The notes beneath the pieces are model-generated. The model worked only from the letters and a program-made list of their open reading frames with translations, ran no database searches and was not told the DNA's origin. From a virus, in IMG/VR virus record IMGVR_UViG_3300044568_002526, positions 1 to 42,170 of that record: 42,170 nucleotides of DNA; one strand, written 5' to 3'. A program made the translations under genes and the position numbers. Below are positions 1 through 7,232 of this stretch, one piece after another. Numbering within the stretch: the first letter of the stretch is position 1; every line of letters begins with the position of its first letter.

Positions 1-1
1 A

Positions 2-1822
2 TATAAGAAGTTCACGTATACCCAACAACCTAACTATCGTCTTGATACGATTGGACGATTGGAAGTCGGTATGGGCAAGGTAGACTACGAAGGTTCTCTT
101 GACGATTTGTTCCGAGATGACTTGGATAAATTTATTGAGTACAACTTACAGGACGTGCGCATTATTGTTGACCTAGATAAGAAATTAAATCTCATCGACC
201 TTGTACGAGGTATCTGTCACATTGGACACGTGCCATACGAAGACTATGGCATGAGTTCTCGTTTTCTTGAAGGTACTATTGTTACCTATCTACATCGCAA
301 GGGAATTATCGTGACCGATAAACCCAAGGATGGTAGAGAACAGATGGATGCAATGGGTGATAGAGAAGGATTTGCGGGAGCATATGTACAAGAACCTGTG
401 CCTGGATTGTATGATTGGGTATATTCGCTCGACTTGCAATCGCTATATCCAAGTATCATTATGAGTTTGAATATTTCCCCAGAGACAAAGGTTGCCAAAG
501 TATTGAACTTTGACATGGAGCAACATTTCCGTAAAGAAATTGTTGCGTATGTAATTCAAGAAATGGGTAACGATACGACGGTAGAATTGGAGTACGATGC
601 GTTTGTCCAGTTTATACAAGAGAATAATCTCACGATGGCATCTAATGGCGTATTGTATAGTACAATATCAAAGGGAATTATCCCAGAGGTATTGGAAGAA
701 TGGTTTGCTAAACGTGTGGAATATAAGAATCTGATGAAGAAGTATACTAACGAAGGTGATAAGGTACAGGCCGCCTATTACGACCAACGGCAACATATTC
801 AGAAGATTTTTCTCAATAGTCTCTACGGTGTGTTAGGCTTGCCGGTGTTCCGCTTCTATGATGTTGACAATGCCGCCGCAGTAACATTGACGGGGCAAGA
901 TGTAATTAAGACTACAGCCAAGTTTATCAATTTGAAATATGAAAATGCAACGGGTGAGAAGAAAGACCATTGTGTATACGTCGATACGGACTCCGTGTAC
1001 TTTCCAGCAAAGCCATTGTTTACTGAGGACGCCCCCGATGCTCTTGCGGCAACTATTGATATTGCGTATGACATGGAAAGTGGACTGAATAAGTTCTATG
1101 ATTCTATGGCAAAACGTATGTTCAATTGCGATAGTCATAAGTTCCATATTAAGGGAGAAAGTGTCGCTAAGACGGGATTCTGGGTCGCTAAGAAGCGATA
1201 TGCACTGGACAAGGTGTATGATTTGGAAACCCACCAGACTGTCAGTAAACTTGTCGTAAAGGGATTGGATGTTGTAAGGTCATCGTTCCCCAAAGCATTT
1301 CGGGAATTTATGACGCAGATGTTGAAAGATATTTTGGGCAGAGTAGATAAGAATGAATTGGATGATAAGATTCTTGCGTTGAAGACTTCACTGAAGACTC
1401 GCCATTATCTAGAAGTTGCCCGAAATACATCAGCAAACAATATTAGTCAGTTTGCCGCAGGTGAGGGCGGGGGTGGCATTAATAGATTCAAGAAGGGAAC
1501 TCCTGCACACATTAAGGCGGCAATTGTATATAATAGATTATTGACACATTTCAATATTCAAACACGATACGAACCCATCGCAGATGGTGCAAAGATCAAG
1601 TATGTGTATCTGAAGGATAATCCATTACACATTGATGCGTTGGCAATTAAAGGATATCAAGATCCTCCGCAGATTGTTGAGATGATTACCGAATATATTG
1701 ACACCGATGCATTGTTTGAAAATGAGTTACGGAATAAGTTGCATGATTTTTATTCCGCGCTATCGTGGGGACTAATACCAACAGAAAAAAATCAAAATTC
1801 GAATGAATTTTTTACGTTCTAA
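2..1822 (+). CDS. 43: Family B DNA polymerase, T4 gp43-like (5' end outside window)
   Basis: This is the replicative DNA polymerase with 3'-5' proofreading. The reading frame is open from base 2, so the N-terminal and Exo I/II regions lie upstream of the window. Visible motifs are Exo III YNLQDV (140-157), polymerase motif A DLQSLYPSII (431-460), motif B KIFLNSLYGV (803-832) and motif C YVDTDSVYF with its two catalytic Asp codons at 983 and 989. These are the standard family B signatures, and about 607 C-terminal codons are present. The C-terminal end reads EFFTF, but a clamp-binding tail is not certain. The clamp and clamp loader lie downstream, which fits a T4-type replisome. The stop codon lies inside the next gene (20-nt overlap). 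Confidence in the family is very high. Confidence 0.97.
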   Translation, partial: YKKFTYTQQPNYRLDTIGRLEVGMGKVDYEGSLDDLFRDDLDKFIEYNLQDVRIIVDLDKKLNLIDLVRGICHIGHVPYEDYGMSSRFLEGTIVTYLHRKGIIVTDKPKDGREQMDAMGDREGFAGAYVQEPVPGLYDWVYSLDLQSLYPSIIMSLNISPETKVAKVLNFDMEQHFRKEIVAYVIQEMGNDTTVELEYDAFVQFIQENNLTMASNGVLYSTISKGIIPEVLEEWFAKRVEYKNLMKKYTNEGDKVQAAYYDQRQHIQKIFLNSLYGVLGLPVFRFYDVDNAAAVTLTGQDVIKTTAKFINLKYENATGEKKDHCVYVDTDSVYFPAKPLFTEDAPDALAATIDIAYDMESGLNKFYDSMAKRMFNCDSHKFHIKGESVAKTGFWVAKKRYALDKVYDLETHQTVSKLVVKGLDVVRSSFPKAFREFMTQMLKDILGRVDKNELDDKILALKTSLKTRHYLEVARNTSANNISQFAAGEGGGGINRFKKGTPAHIKAAIVYNRLLTHFNIQTRYEPIADGAKIKYVYLKDNPLHIDALAIKGYQDPPQIVEMITEYIDTDALFENELRNKLHDFYSALSWGLIPTEKNQNSNEFFTF

Positions 1823-2255
1823 ATTAGACCAATACTTAATACCGTTGTTTAATAGATATGCGTTAGATACCTTACGTATATCTCTTGGCATTGTATTCTT
1901 TTGGTTTGGATTCTTAAAGTTTTTCCCAAATGTATCGCCGGCAGAATCCTTGGCAACGGATACCATTAATGTACTTACTTTTGGAATAATTCCATCATAT
2001 ATTAGTATTAAGATATTGGCAGTGTGGGAAACATTAATCGGAATAGGATTTTTATGTAATATATTTCAACGTACTACATTATTTTTATTGTGGATGCAAA
2101 TGATAGGGGCATGGACGCCATTAATTATTTTTCCAGAAAGAATGTTTATATATGTCCCATTTATATTGACATTAGAAGGGCAATATATATTGAAAAATAT
2201 GGTATTAATCGCCGCAACCTTTGTATTAGGGGCATATGTTAAATCCAATAAATAA
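1803..2255 (+). CDS. DoxX/DUF417-like four-helix membrane protein
   Basis: A 150-residue integral membrane protein with about four hydrophobic segments, near residues 22-40, 56-82, 87-105 and 112-145. The first segment (RISLGIVFFWFGFLKFFP) and a later WETLIGIG stretch resemble bacterial DoxX/DoxD/YkgB-type proteins. Those proteins are linked to quinone, thiosulfate or redox stress functions, mostly without a defined reaction. The start overlaps the polymerase 3' end by 20 nt and has no clear Shine-Dalgarno, so translation may be coupled. Such a protein directly after a phage polymerase is unexpected. The family assignment rests on general pattern and topology only; another small polytopic membrane protein is possible. 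Confidence 0.6.
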   Translation: MNFLRSKLDQYLIPLFNRYALDTLRISLGIVFFWFGFLKFFPNVSPAESLATDTINVLTFGIIPSYISIKILAVWETLIGIGFLCNIFQRTTLFLLWMQMIGAWTPLIIFPERMFIYVPFILTLEGQYILKNMVLIAATFVLGAYVKSNK

Positions 2256-2268
2256 TGTATAATACCCC

Positions 2269-2297
2269 TTGACTTTTGGGGCAAGATTAGTTATATT
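2269..2297 (+). promoter_or_regulatory. Promoter P1 (TTGACT-17-TATATT)
   Basis: The -35 is TTGACT at 2269-2274 and the -10 is TATATT at 2292-2297, with a 17-bp spacer. Upstream lies an 18-nt element (2248-2265) that matches a copy upstream of P3 at 17 of 18 positions. CCCC and GGGG flank a 9-nt stretch starting with the -35. A near-palindrome AGTATACC follows the -10. It would drive the Cys-rich ORF, the small membrane protein and ligase. Confidence 0.75.
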
Positions 2298-2326
2298 ACT
2301 AGTATACCATAACCGAGGTCAGAAAT

Positions 2327-2458
2327 ATGTGTAAATGCTGCATGAAATACTTTCAGATGCTCTCCCGTCATTGCACGGCACATTCCTATGGAGAATGTGA
2401 TTGTCCGAAGTGTCAAGGTATGTGTTCGTGTACATCTAACAATCTGAGAAATAACTAA
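2327..2458 (+). CDS. Small Cys-rich protein (43 aa), probable metal binding
   Basis: A 43-residue ORF, the first one downstream of P1. It carries eight Cys and two His, in MCKCC, then C and H residues, then CDCPKC and CSC clusters, so it probably folds around zinc. No family is recognised. The start ATG follows a weak purine-rich AGAA stretch. The stop codon is immediately followed by the ATG of the next gene, which supports it as a real translated gene in a packed operon. Function unknown. Confidence 0.6.
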   Translation: MCKCCMKYFQMLSRHCTAHSYGECDCPKCQGMCSCTSNNLRNN

Positions 2459-2560
2459 ATGATTGATGACTCTATGGATGAGTATTGGGGATTGATGGTG
2501 TTCGGTGTAGGCGTTCTTCTAATGGGAGTAGGTAAACTCTTTAAACACTGGTTTCGATGA
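2459..2560 (+). CDS. Small single-pass membrane protein (33 aa)
   Basis: A 33-residue ORF with an acidic N-terminus (MIDDSMDEYW), one hydrophobic helix (about residues 10-27, glycine-rich) and a basic tail (KLFKHWFR). That is the layout of a small N-out/C-in single-pass protein. It starts directly after the preceding stop, and its own stop overlaps the ligase ATG in an ATGA junction. The placement is the main evidence that it is real. Function unknown. Confidence 0.5.
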   Translation: MIDDSMDEYWGLMVFGVGVLLMGVGKLFKHWFR

Positions 2561-3657
2561 AAATTATTAAAAGTAGTGATTTGCTGATTTCTGAAAATAA
2601 GGCCGGTAACCGGAAATTCTGGCGGTTGTATATCCTTCAAGATAATACCGATTTCTATACGCAGTCGGAATGGTTTCAGTTGACCAAGACAGGCCGTGAA
2701 ACAAAGAAGCAGACTTCGGACCCATACTTTGCGGCACCGACTAATGTTGGACGAGCAAACGAACGGAACAGTGAAGAACAGGCTTTCTTTGAGTTTGATG
2801 CCATTATCAAGAAGCAGTTGGATGCGGGATTCTATCGTGAAGGTGAGAAGGTAGATAGTTGGCCGATGCCGATGTTGGCGCACAAGTTCAAGGATCATAT
2901 GAACAAGGTGGAATGGCCGTCCTACATCCAGCCCAAGCTCAACGGTATGCGTATGTTGTTCAACGGCACTGACGCACGCAGTCGGGGCAACAAAGAAATT
3001 ATTCCCGAAGTGATTGAACATCTACAGTTTGACACGGGTGGGTTCATTCTTGATGGTGAACTGATGCTTCCGAATAATCAGCTGTTGCAGGAAAGCATGA
3101 AGGCTATCAAGAAGTATCGTCCAGAACTGTCTCCACTACTTATGTATCATGTATATGACATTGTGGACAACGAACTTCCTTATGCCATGCGGCAGCAGAT
3201 TATCGTTGACTTGATGCATGACGCACCACCGAATGTCGTTATGGTAAAGACGGTGGCGTGTATAGATGAGACAGAAGTTTATAAGCAGCACACCCAGTTT
3301 GTGTCTGAAGGTTACGAAGGTACCATGATTCGCAATCCGTCGATGGCATATGAAATTGGAAAACGTTCCTATTCACTACTTAAACTAAAGGATTTTGTTG
3401 ATGCAGAATATCGTATTTTTGATATCATTGATGGTGGTGGCTCTGATACAGGGCTTGCTATTTTCATCTTGGAAACAGATGACGGTAACCGTTTCAATTG
3501 TCGTCCAGAAGGCACGCAAAGTAATCGAGCGGAACTATATATCAATCGCAAGGAATTGGTAGGTAAGTTCTTGACAGTTCGCTATCAAGAGCTGAGCCGC
3601 GACGGCATCCCGATCTTTCCGGTCGGGGTGTCGATTCGCAACCACGGGGAGTTTTAA
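2557..3657 (+). CDS. ATP-dependent DNA ligase with N-terminal WGR-like domain
   Basis: Seals nicks in DNA by the ligase-AMP mechanism. The nucleotidyl lysine motif reads QPKLNGMR with Lys near residue 127 (KxDG family, here KLNG). Later motifs are FILDGEL (III), EGTMIRN (IV) and LKLKDF (V), followed by an OB-fold-like C-terminus. Residues about 20-95 (KFWRLYIL through GRANERNSEEQAFFEF to KKQLDAGFY) look like a WGR domain, a nucleic-acid-binding module best known from PARPs. At 366 residues it is shorter than T4 gp30. Start ATG overlaps the stop of the small membrane protein. Its position between polymerase and clamp fits Okazaki fragment joining. The ligase call is secure; the WGR call is moderate. 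Confidence 0.93.
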   Translation: MKIIKSSDLLISENKAGNRKFWRLYILQDNTDFYTQSEWFQLTKTGRETKKQTSDPYFAAPTNVGRANERNSEEQAFFEFDAIIKKQLDAGFYREGEKVDSWPMPMLAHKFKDHMNKVEWPSYIQPKLNGMRMLFNGTDARSRGNKEIIPEVIEHLQFDTGGFILDGELMLPNNQLLQESMKAIKKYRPELSPLLMYHVYDIVDNELPYAMRQQIIVDLMHDAPPNVVMVKTVACIDETEVYKQHTQFVSEGYEGTMIRNPSMAYEIGKRSYSLLKLKDFVDAEYRIFDIIDGGGSDTGLAIFILETDDGNRFNCRPEGTQSNRAELYINRKELVGKFLTVRYQELSRDGIPIFPVGVSIRNHGEF

Positions 3658-3881
3658 TGCGTAATAAACCAGAAAAAATTGAAATGTACTTCGAATGGAA
3701 CTGGCCGTCTTTTGGATATAGAATGGATGGAATTCAGTGGTTTGAGTTTCTTGTAGAAAGTAGAACCTCTGGTGACCATTCGCCTGGTCATTACGTATTA
3801 TTGTGCATCTGTAACTTGAAGTTGTTGGATTTTGCGTATTACAACATCCATCACGTATCCGATGACGAGGGGGAATTTTAA
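3657..3881 (+). CDS. Hypothetical protein (74 aa)
   Basis: A 74-residue protein starting at a TAATG junction with the ligase stop and ending at a TAATG junction with the next gene, so it belongs to the same operon. The sequence is rich in aromatics (FEWNWPSFGYRMDGIQWFEF) with a C-terminal acidic SDDEGEF tail. No motif or family is recognised. It is predicted soluble, since no long hydrophobic stretch is present. Confidence 0.65.
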   Translation: MRNKPEKIEMYFEWNWPSFGYRMDGIQWFEFLVESRTSGDHSPGHYVLLCICNLKLLDFAYYNIHHVSDDEGEF

Positions 3882-4216
3882 TGGGACAAGAAACCGATTT
3901 CATATGGGAAAAGTTAGAACTGGCACTTGCGGAAAATACTTTGCTCAAAGAAAAGAATAATAAGCTGACCAAAGAACGTGATGAACTGTCGGCACGTTGG
4001 GAAAACTTGAATAAGGTAGTAGAAAAGAAGTTTGATTATAGAACCGAGAGAGTGTTTGATCCCACGGCGTTTCATAGTAAAATTAATATTTCTGTTATAT
4101 TTGACGAGGATTTATATCGTGCGTCACAGATTGAATTTGTAGAAGGTATTATTCAAAAGGTAGTGCCATTGTTTCAAAGTGAACTATCAAAGATGTTAAA
4201 CCGTCCTAAATATTAA
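3881..4216 (+). CDS. Hypothetical coiled-coil protein (111 aa)
   Basis: Residues about 8-52 are charged and heptad-like (LELALAENTLLKEKNNKLTK, then ERDELSARWENLNKVVEKK), predicting a coiled coil. A short mixed domain follows (HSKINISVIFDEDLYRASQI, then EFVEGIIQKVVPLFQSEL). It starts at a TAATG junction with the previous gene and is the last gene before the tRNA-like RNA. No family is recognised. A role as an oligomerising accessory factor is possible but not supported by specific residues. Confidence 0.65.
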   Translation: MGQETDFIWEKLELALAENTLLKEKNNKLTKERDELSARWENLNKVVEKKFDYRTERVFDPTAFHSKINISVIFDEDLYRASQIEFVEGIIQKVVPLFQSELSKMLNRPKY

Positions 4217-4221
4217 TATTT

Positions 4222-4345
4222 TGGCATCGCGGACTGTCGGGAAGTCGGTAGGAGTGGACGGGTTGCTACCCCAATGTTATGACCACACTATGCTAGCCAA
4301 GGACTTAGAGAAATCTATGTGGGGTTCGACTCCCCTGATGCCGCT
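4222..4345 (+). ncRNA. tRNA-like RNA, about 124 nt, anticodon not assignable
   Basis: The non-coding stretch between two genes has tRNA hallmarks at its ends. GGCATC (4223-4228) is complementary to GATGCC (4337-4342), extendable by wobble pairs on either side. Directly inside the 3' strand is a T-arm: GGGG (4321-4324), loop TTCGACT, CCCC (4332-4335), matching the TPsiCRA consensus. GACT...AGTC (4232-4235 / 4243-4246) could be a D-arm. TAGA-GAAA-TCTA (4306-4317) forms a small hairpin resembling a class II variable arm. A TTGCTAC loop (anticodon GCU, Ser) sits between GGG and CCC at 4260-4272, with only 3 bp. The length exceeds a normal tRNA by 30-40 nt and the core does not fold canonically, so this may be a degenerate, inserted or tRNA-mimic RNA. 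No CCA is encoded. Confidence 0.45.
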
Positions 4346-4358
4346 TTAGGAGGAATAT

Positions 4359-4868
4359 ATGCTAAAAATGTTATTGATGGCACAATTGATAGTCCCAACG
4401 TTATTAAACAAACCACTGGCGTCAAAGAAAACCGCAAGAAGTGCCGCGGCCAATTATATTGTATTACATTATGATGCTGGCGGTTCATACAAATCGACAA
4501 GACGAGCATTAATTAAAAAAAGAAATAGTTATCATTATTATATTCAACGTGATGGTACTATTATTAAATTAATTGACCCCAAATATCAGGCATCCCATGC
4601 GGGCATTTCGTATTATACAGGAATGGTTCGATTAAATAAATATAGTATTGGTATTTGTTTACAAAATGACCCACCGGAAGCATATACAGAAAAACAATAT
4701 AATAGTGCGGGATGGCTTATAAAACAATTACAGTCACGATACAATGATTCTACATCAAAGGTAATTATTGGACATTCTGATATTGCAATTCCCCGAGGAA
4801 GAAAAATTGATCCAGGATTGCATTTCGATTGGGAAAAATTGCATGTCAATATTAATAAATGGAGATAG
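4359..4868 (+). CDS. N-acetylmuramoyl-L-alanine amidase endolysin (Amidase_2) with N-terminal signal
   Basis: Peptidoglycan amidase for host lysis. Amidase_2/AmpD-type features are visible: YIVLHYDAGG with probable zinc ligand His37, YHYYIQRDGTI, ASHAG, SIGICLQN, and the C-terminal GHSDIA...GRKIDPG region. That region normally supplies the second His and the Asp ligand. The N-terminus (MLKMLLMAQLIVPTLLNKPL) is hydrophobic, followed by ASKK, and looks like a signal peptide or signal-anchor. That would allow export without a holin. The start is preceded by a strong AGGAGG (4348-4353). At 169 residues it is a single-domain enzyme without a cell-wall-binding module. No holin is recognisable nearby. 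Confidence 0.88.
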   Translation: MLKMLLMAQLIVPTLLNKPLASKKTARSAAANYIVLHYDAGGSYKSTRRALIKKRNSYHYYIQRDGTIIKLIDPKYQASHAGISYYTGMVRLNKYSIGICLQNDPPEAYTEKQYNSAGWLIKQLQSRYNDSTSKVIIGHSDIAIPRGRKIDPGLHFDWEKLHVNINKWR

Positions 4869-4870
4869 TT

Positions 4871-5227
4871 ATGGGAATGTTCGATGAAATCAGAATAGAA
4901 CAAATATTACCAGGTAATACAGAAATTGCCGATGAATGGTATCAAACGAAGTCACTTGAAAATGCACTGACTAAATATGTTATTACGGCAAAGGGTGAAT
5001 TGTATGAAGAACTTTGGGAGTATGAATGGATAGATGATGGCACTGCCTTGTTTAAAGGATATTCGCAAAAAATAGAAGGAAGTTATCGTCGTGAGTACTT
5101 GACAGATTACCACGGTGATATTATGTTCTATAAGGGTATGAATAGCAACAATGTATTGCGTGATTATTTTGCACGATTTACGGATGGGAAGTTAACAAAG
5201 ATGTGGTATGAAGATACACAATATTAA
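4871..5227 (+). CDS. Conserved phage hypothetical protein, MFDEI type
   Basis: A 118-residue protein beginning MGMFDEIRIEQILPG with an internal WYQTKSLENALTKYVI. This resembles a common family of uncharacterised phage and prophage proteins whose members begin with MFD and carry a QTK motif; I know no function for it. The chosen ATG (4871) lies 6 nt after GGAG. An in-frame ATG at 4859 would place the GGAG inside the gene. It sits between endolysin and clamp in the same direction. Confidence 0.7.
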   Translation: MGMFDEIRIEQILPGNTEIADEWYQTKSLENALTKYVITAKGELYEELWEYEWIDDGTALFKGYSQKIEGSYRREYLTDYHGDIMFYKGMNSNNVLRDYFARFTDGKLTKMWYEDTQY

Positions 5228-5247
5228 TAATTAAGAGGTTAACGGTT

Positions 5248-5967
5248 ATGGAAAAATCAAAGTTGGAAAAGTTTATTGGTAAGTATAATTTGGGTGGTTC
5301 GTGTGAAAGTGTTACCTTGAAGTCTGATGGGAACAATCTTTCCGTTCGAACGATTTCAGCAGACAAGAATGTTCTTGTTGAAATTGCAGCAGAAAAGATT
5401 AATTTTCCCGAGGGTGAATTTGGTGTGTATGATACCAAGAAGCTTCGGTCGATCCTTGGTGTATTGGATGAAAACATTGTGGTAAATCCAAGTACTGCAA
5501 ATGGTAAGACGACGGGACTTAATCTGTCCGACAGTTCCACAAAGGCAACATTCGTCCTTGCTGACGCAACCGTCATTCCCGCAGTGCCGGAGTTGAAGAA
5601 ACTTCCGATTATAGATTTTACTATTCTACTGGATGATAAGTTTGTCAATACCTTTGTGAAGGCAAAGAGTGCATTGAATGATGTTGAAACATTTACCGTG
5701 ATGAGTTCCGGCGATGAAAAGATGGCAGAAGTAGTAATTGGTCATTCGGCCAACAATACGAATAGAATCTCCATTTCAGTGGCCACCGATGTTGCTGTAA
5801 AGTTGGCTCCTATTAGTTTTTCGGCAAACTATCTTCGTGAAATCTTTACGGCAAATAAAGAAATTAGTAACGGAACGTTGCAGATTAGTTCAAAGGGATT
5901 ATCTGTGGCAAAGTTTGATGCAAACGGATACACATCAACATATTACCTTGTTCAGATTTCTATTTAA
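5248..5967 (+). CDS. 45: DNA polymerase sliding clamp, T4 gp45-like
   Basis: Trimeric processivity clamp that tethers the gp43-type polymerase; in T4 it also activates late transcription. The 239 residues fit the gp45 family (T4 gp45 is about 228). It opens MEKSKLEKFIGKYNL and shows clamp-like strand patterns (TLKSDGNNLSVRTISADKN, LNLSDSSTKATFVLADATV, LSVAKFDANGYTSTYYLVQ). A GAGG ribosome site precedes ATG 5248. The clamp-loader genes follow after the two putative DNA-modification genes, an arrangement consistent with a T4-type replisome operon. Confidence comes from sequence pattern plus context. Confidence 0.9.
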   Translation: MEKSKLEKFIGKYNLGGSCESVTLKSDGNNLSVRTISADKNVLVEIAAEKINFPEGEFGVYDTKKLRSILGVLDENIVVNPSTANGKTTGLNLSDSSTKATFVLADATVIPAVPELKKLPIIDFTILLDDKFVNTFVKAKSALNDVETFTVMSSGDEKMAEVVIGHSANNTNRISISVATDVAVKLAPISFSANYLREIFTANKEISNGTLQISSKGLSVAKFDANGYTSTYYLVQISI

Positions 5968-5981
5968 TATAGGTATAGTAT

Positions 5982-7232
5982 ATGGAAATTATTAAAATCC
6001 ACACAAGTCATAAAGAAAAAGTTGCAGATATTTTAAATAACACACTTATTGAAGGTGACTTCTGGGATTATACACTTTCATATGAATTTGATTATAAAAA
6101 TCATAACATGTATGATTTGGAATGTGAACATTATTTCAATCTACCAGAATTTGCGTGGTCGCCATATTTGATGGAACGGTGCATAGTAAATGTATTTGTT
6201 AAAAATCAAATGGAACGGAATATAGTGTATAAGACATTTGGGTTGAAAGAAAATAATGCAAGTCGTTATGTACATTATGATCTTAATGAAAATCCATTGC
6301 GGGATTATGAATATGCATACACACATAAAATTTATCCCAAGTATCCGATATATGTAATTACTAAAGGTCGGTGGGAAAAGACATTTACGATTGATACACT
6401 TGAAGAGATGGGAATTGATTTTTATATATGTGTAGAACCCGCGGAATACGATTCGTATGCTGCAAAAGTAGATGTAAAAAAAATTATAAAACTCCCCGAA
6501 AACTTTAGTGCATTAAAGAGGGGTAGTATTCCTGTTAGAAATTTCGTATGGGATCATGCGGTTAAGAGTGGTCACAAAAAACATTGGGTAGTCGATGATA
6601 ATATTCTTGGATTTTATCGGTGGAACAATAATTTAAAGAAGAAAGTTAAAGACGGTGTGTTTTTCAGAATCATGGAAGATTTCAGTGACCGATATGAAAA
6701 CTTGGGGTTGGTCGGATGCCAATATATGTCATTTGTTCCTGCAACAGAACCAGGCCGTAGTCAGTTTATAAAAAATACAAGAGTGTATAGCTGTATTTTA
6801 ATCAATTCTGAATTACTAGATACTCGGTTGGAAGAACGTTGGCGCGGAACGTACAACGAAGATACCGACTTGTCTTTGCGAGTGCTGTCCACTGGCGATT
6901 TGTGCACGGTCAACTTTAATACACTACTGAGTGGAAAACAAACCACCGGTACCATGCGTGGCGGGAATACGGATACCATTTATGAAGGTGGTAATACTTC
7001 TGGATATCAAAAAAAGTTTGATGAGTTAAAGAAGCATTGGGGTAAAATTGTTACATTGACGCATGAAATGCATAAAGATGGCAGACCGCATCATCACATT
7101 GCATACACTAAGTTATTTAAGCAAGACTTGGTATTGAAAGAGGGAATTTCTAGAGAACCAAAGGTCAATGAATATAATATGAAACTAGTAAAACGTACTA
7201 ATCCAGTGGATATTGAAACCGAAACAGAATAA
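5982..7232 (+). CDS. Glycosyltransferase, probable TET-associated (TAGT-type) DNA-base glycosyltransferase
   Basis: A GT-A-like enzyme of 416 residues. The core starts near residue 120 with YPIYVITKGRWEKTFTIDTL, continues with FYICVEPAEY, then has VVDDN as the probable metal-binding DxD-type motif and EDTDLSLRVLSTGDLC as the acceptor/base region. A C-terminal helix-rich tail follows. This pattern recalls the phage TET-associated glycosyltransferases, described as adding sugars to oxidised or hydroxymethylated pyrimidines. No TET/JBP or hydroxymethylase gene is in this window, so the substrate is inferred. It lies between clamp and clamp loader, with a DNA methyltransferase-like gene directly after it. 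The N-terminal ~115 residues are unassigned. Confidence 0.6.
   Translation: MEIIKIHTSHKEKVADILNNTLIEGDFWDYTLSYEFDYKNHNMYDLECEHYFNLPEFAWSPYLMERCIVNVFVKNQMERNIVYKTFGLKENNASRYVHYDLNENPLRDYEYAYTHKIYPKYPIYVITKGRWEKTFTIDTLEEMGIDFYICVEPAEYDSYAAKVDVKKIIKLPENFSALKRGSIPVRNFVWDHAVKSGHKKHWVVDDNILGFYRWNNNLKKKVKDGVFFRIMEDFSDRYENLGLVGCQYMSFVPATEPGRSQFIKNTRVYSCILINSELLDTRLEERWRGTYNEDTDLSLRVLSTGDLCTVNFNTLLSGKQTTGTMRGGNTDTIYEGGNTSGYQKKFDELKKHWGKIVTLTHEMHKDGRPHHHIAYTKLFKQDLVLKEGISREPKVNEYNMKLVKRTNPVDIETETE

Noticed and set aside
2455-3021. 188-codon minus-strand ORF
   Set aside because: Antisense to the ligase and the small upstream genes, with no supporting ribosome site or motif.
4222-4345. tmRNA
   Set aside because: Far too short, with no recognisable tag-peptide reading frame.
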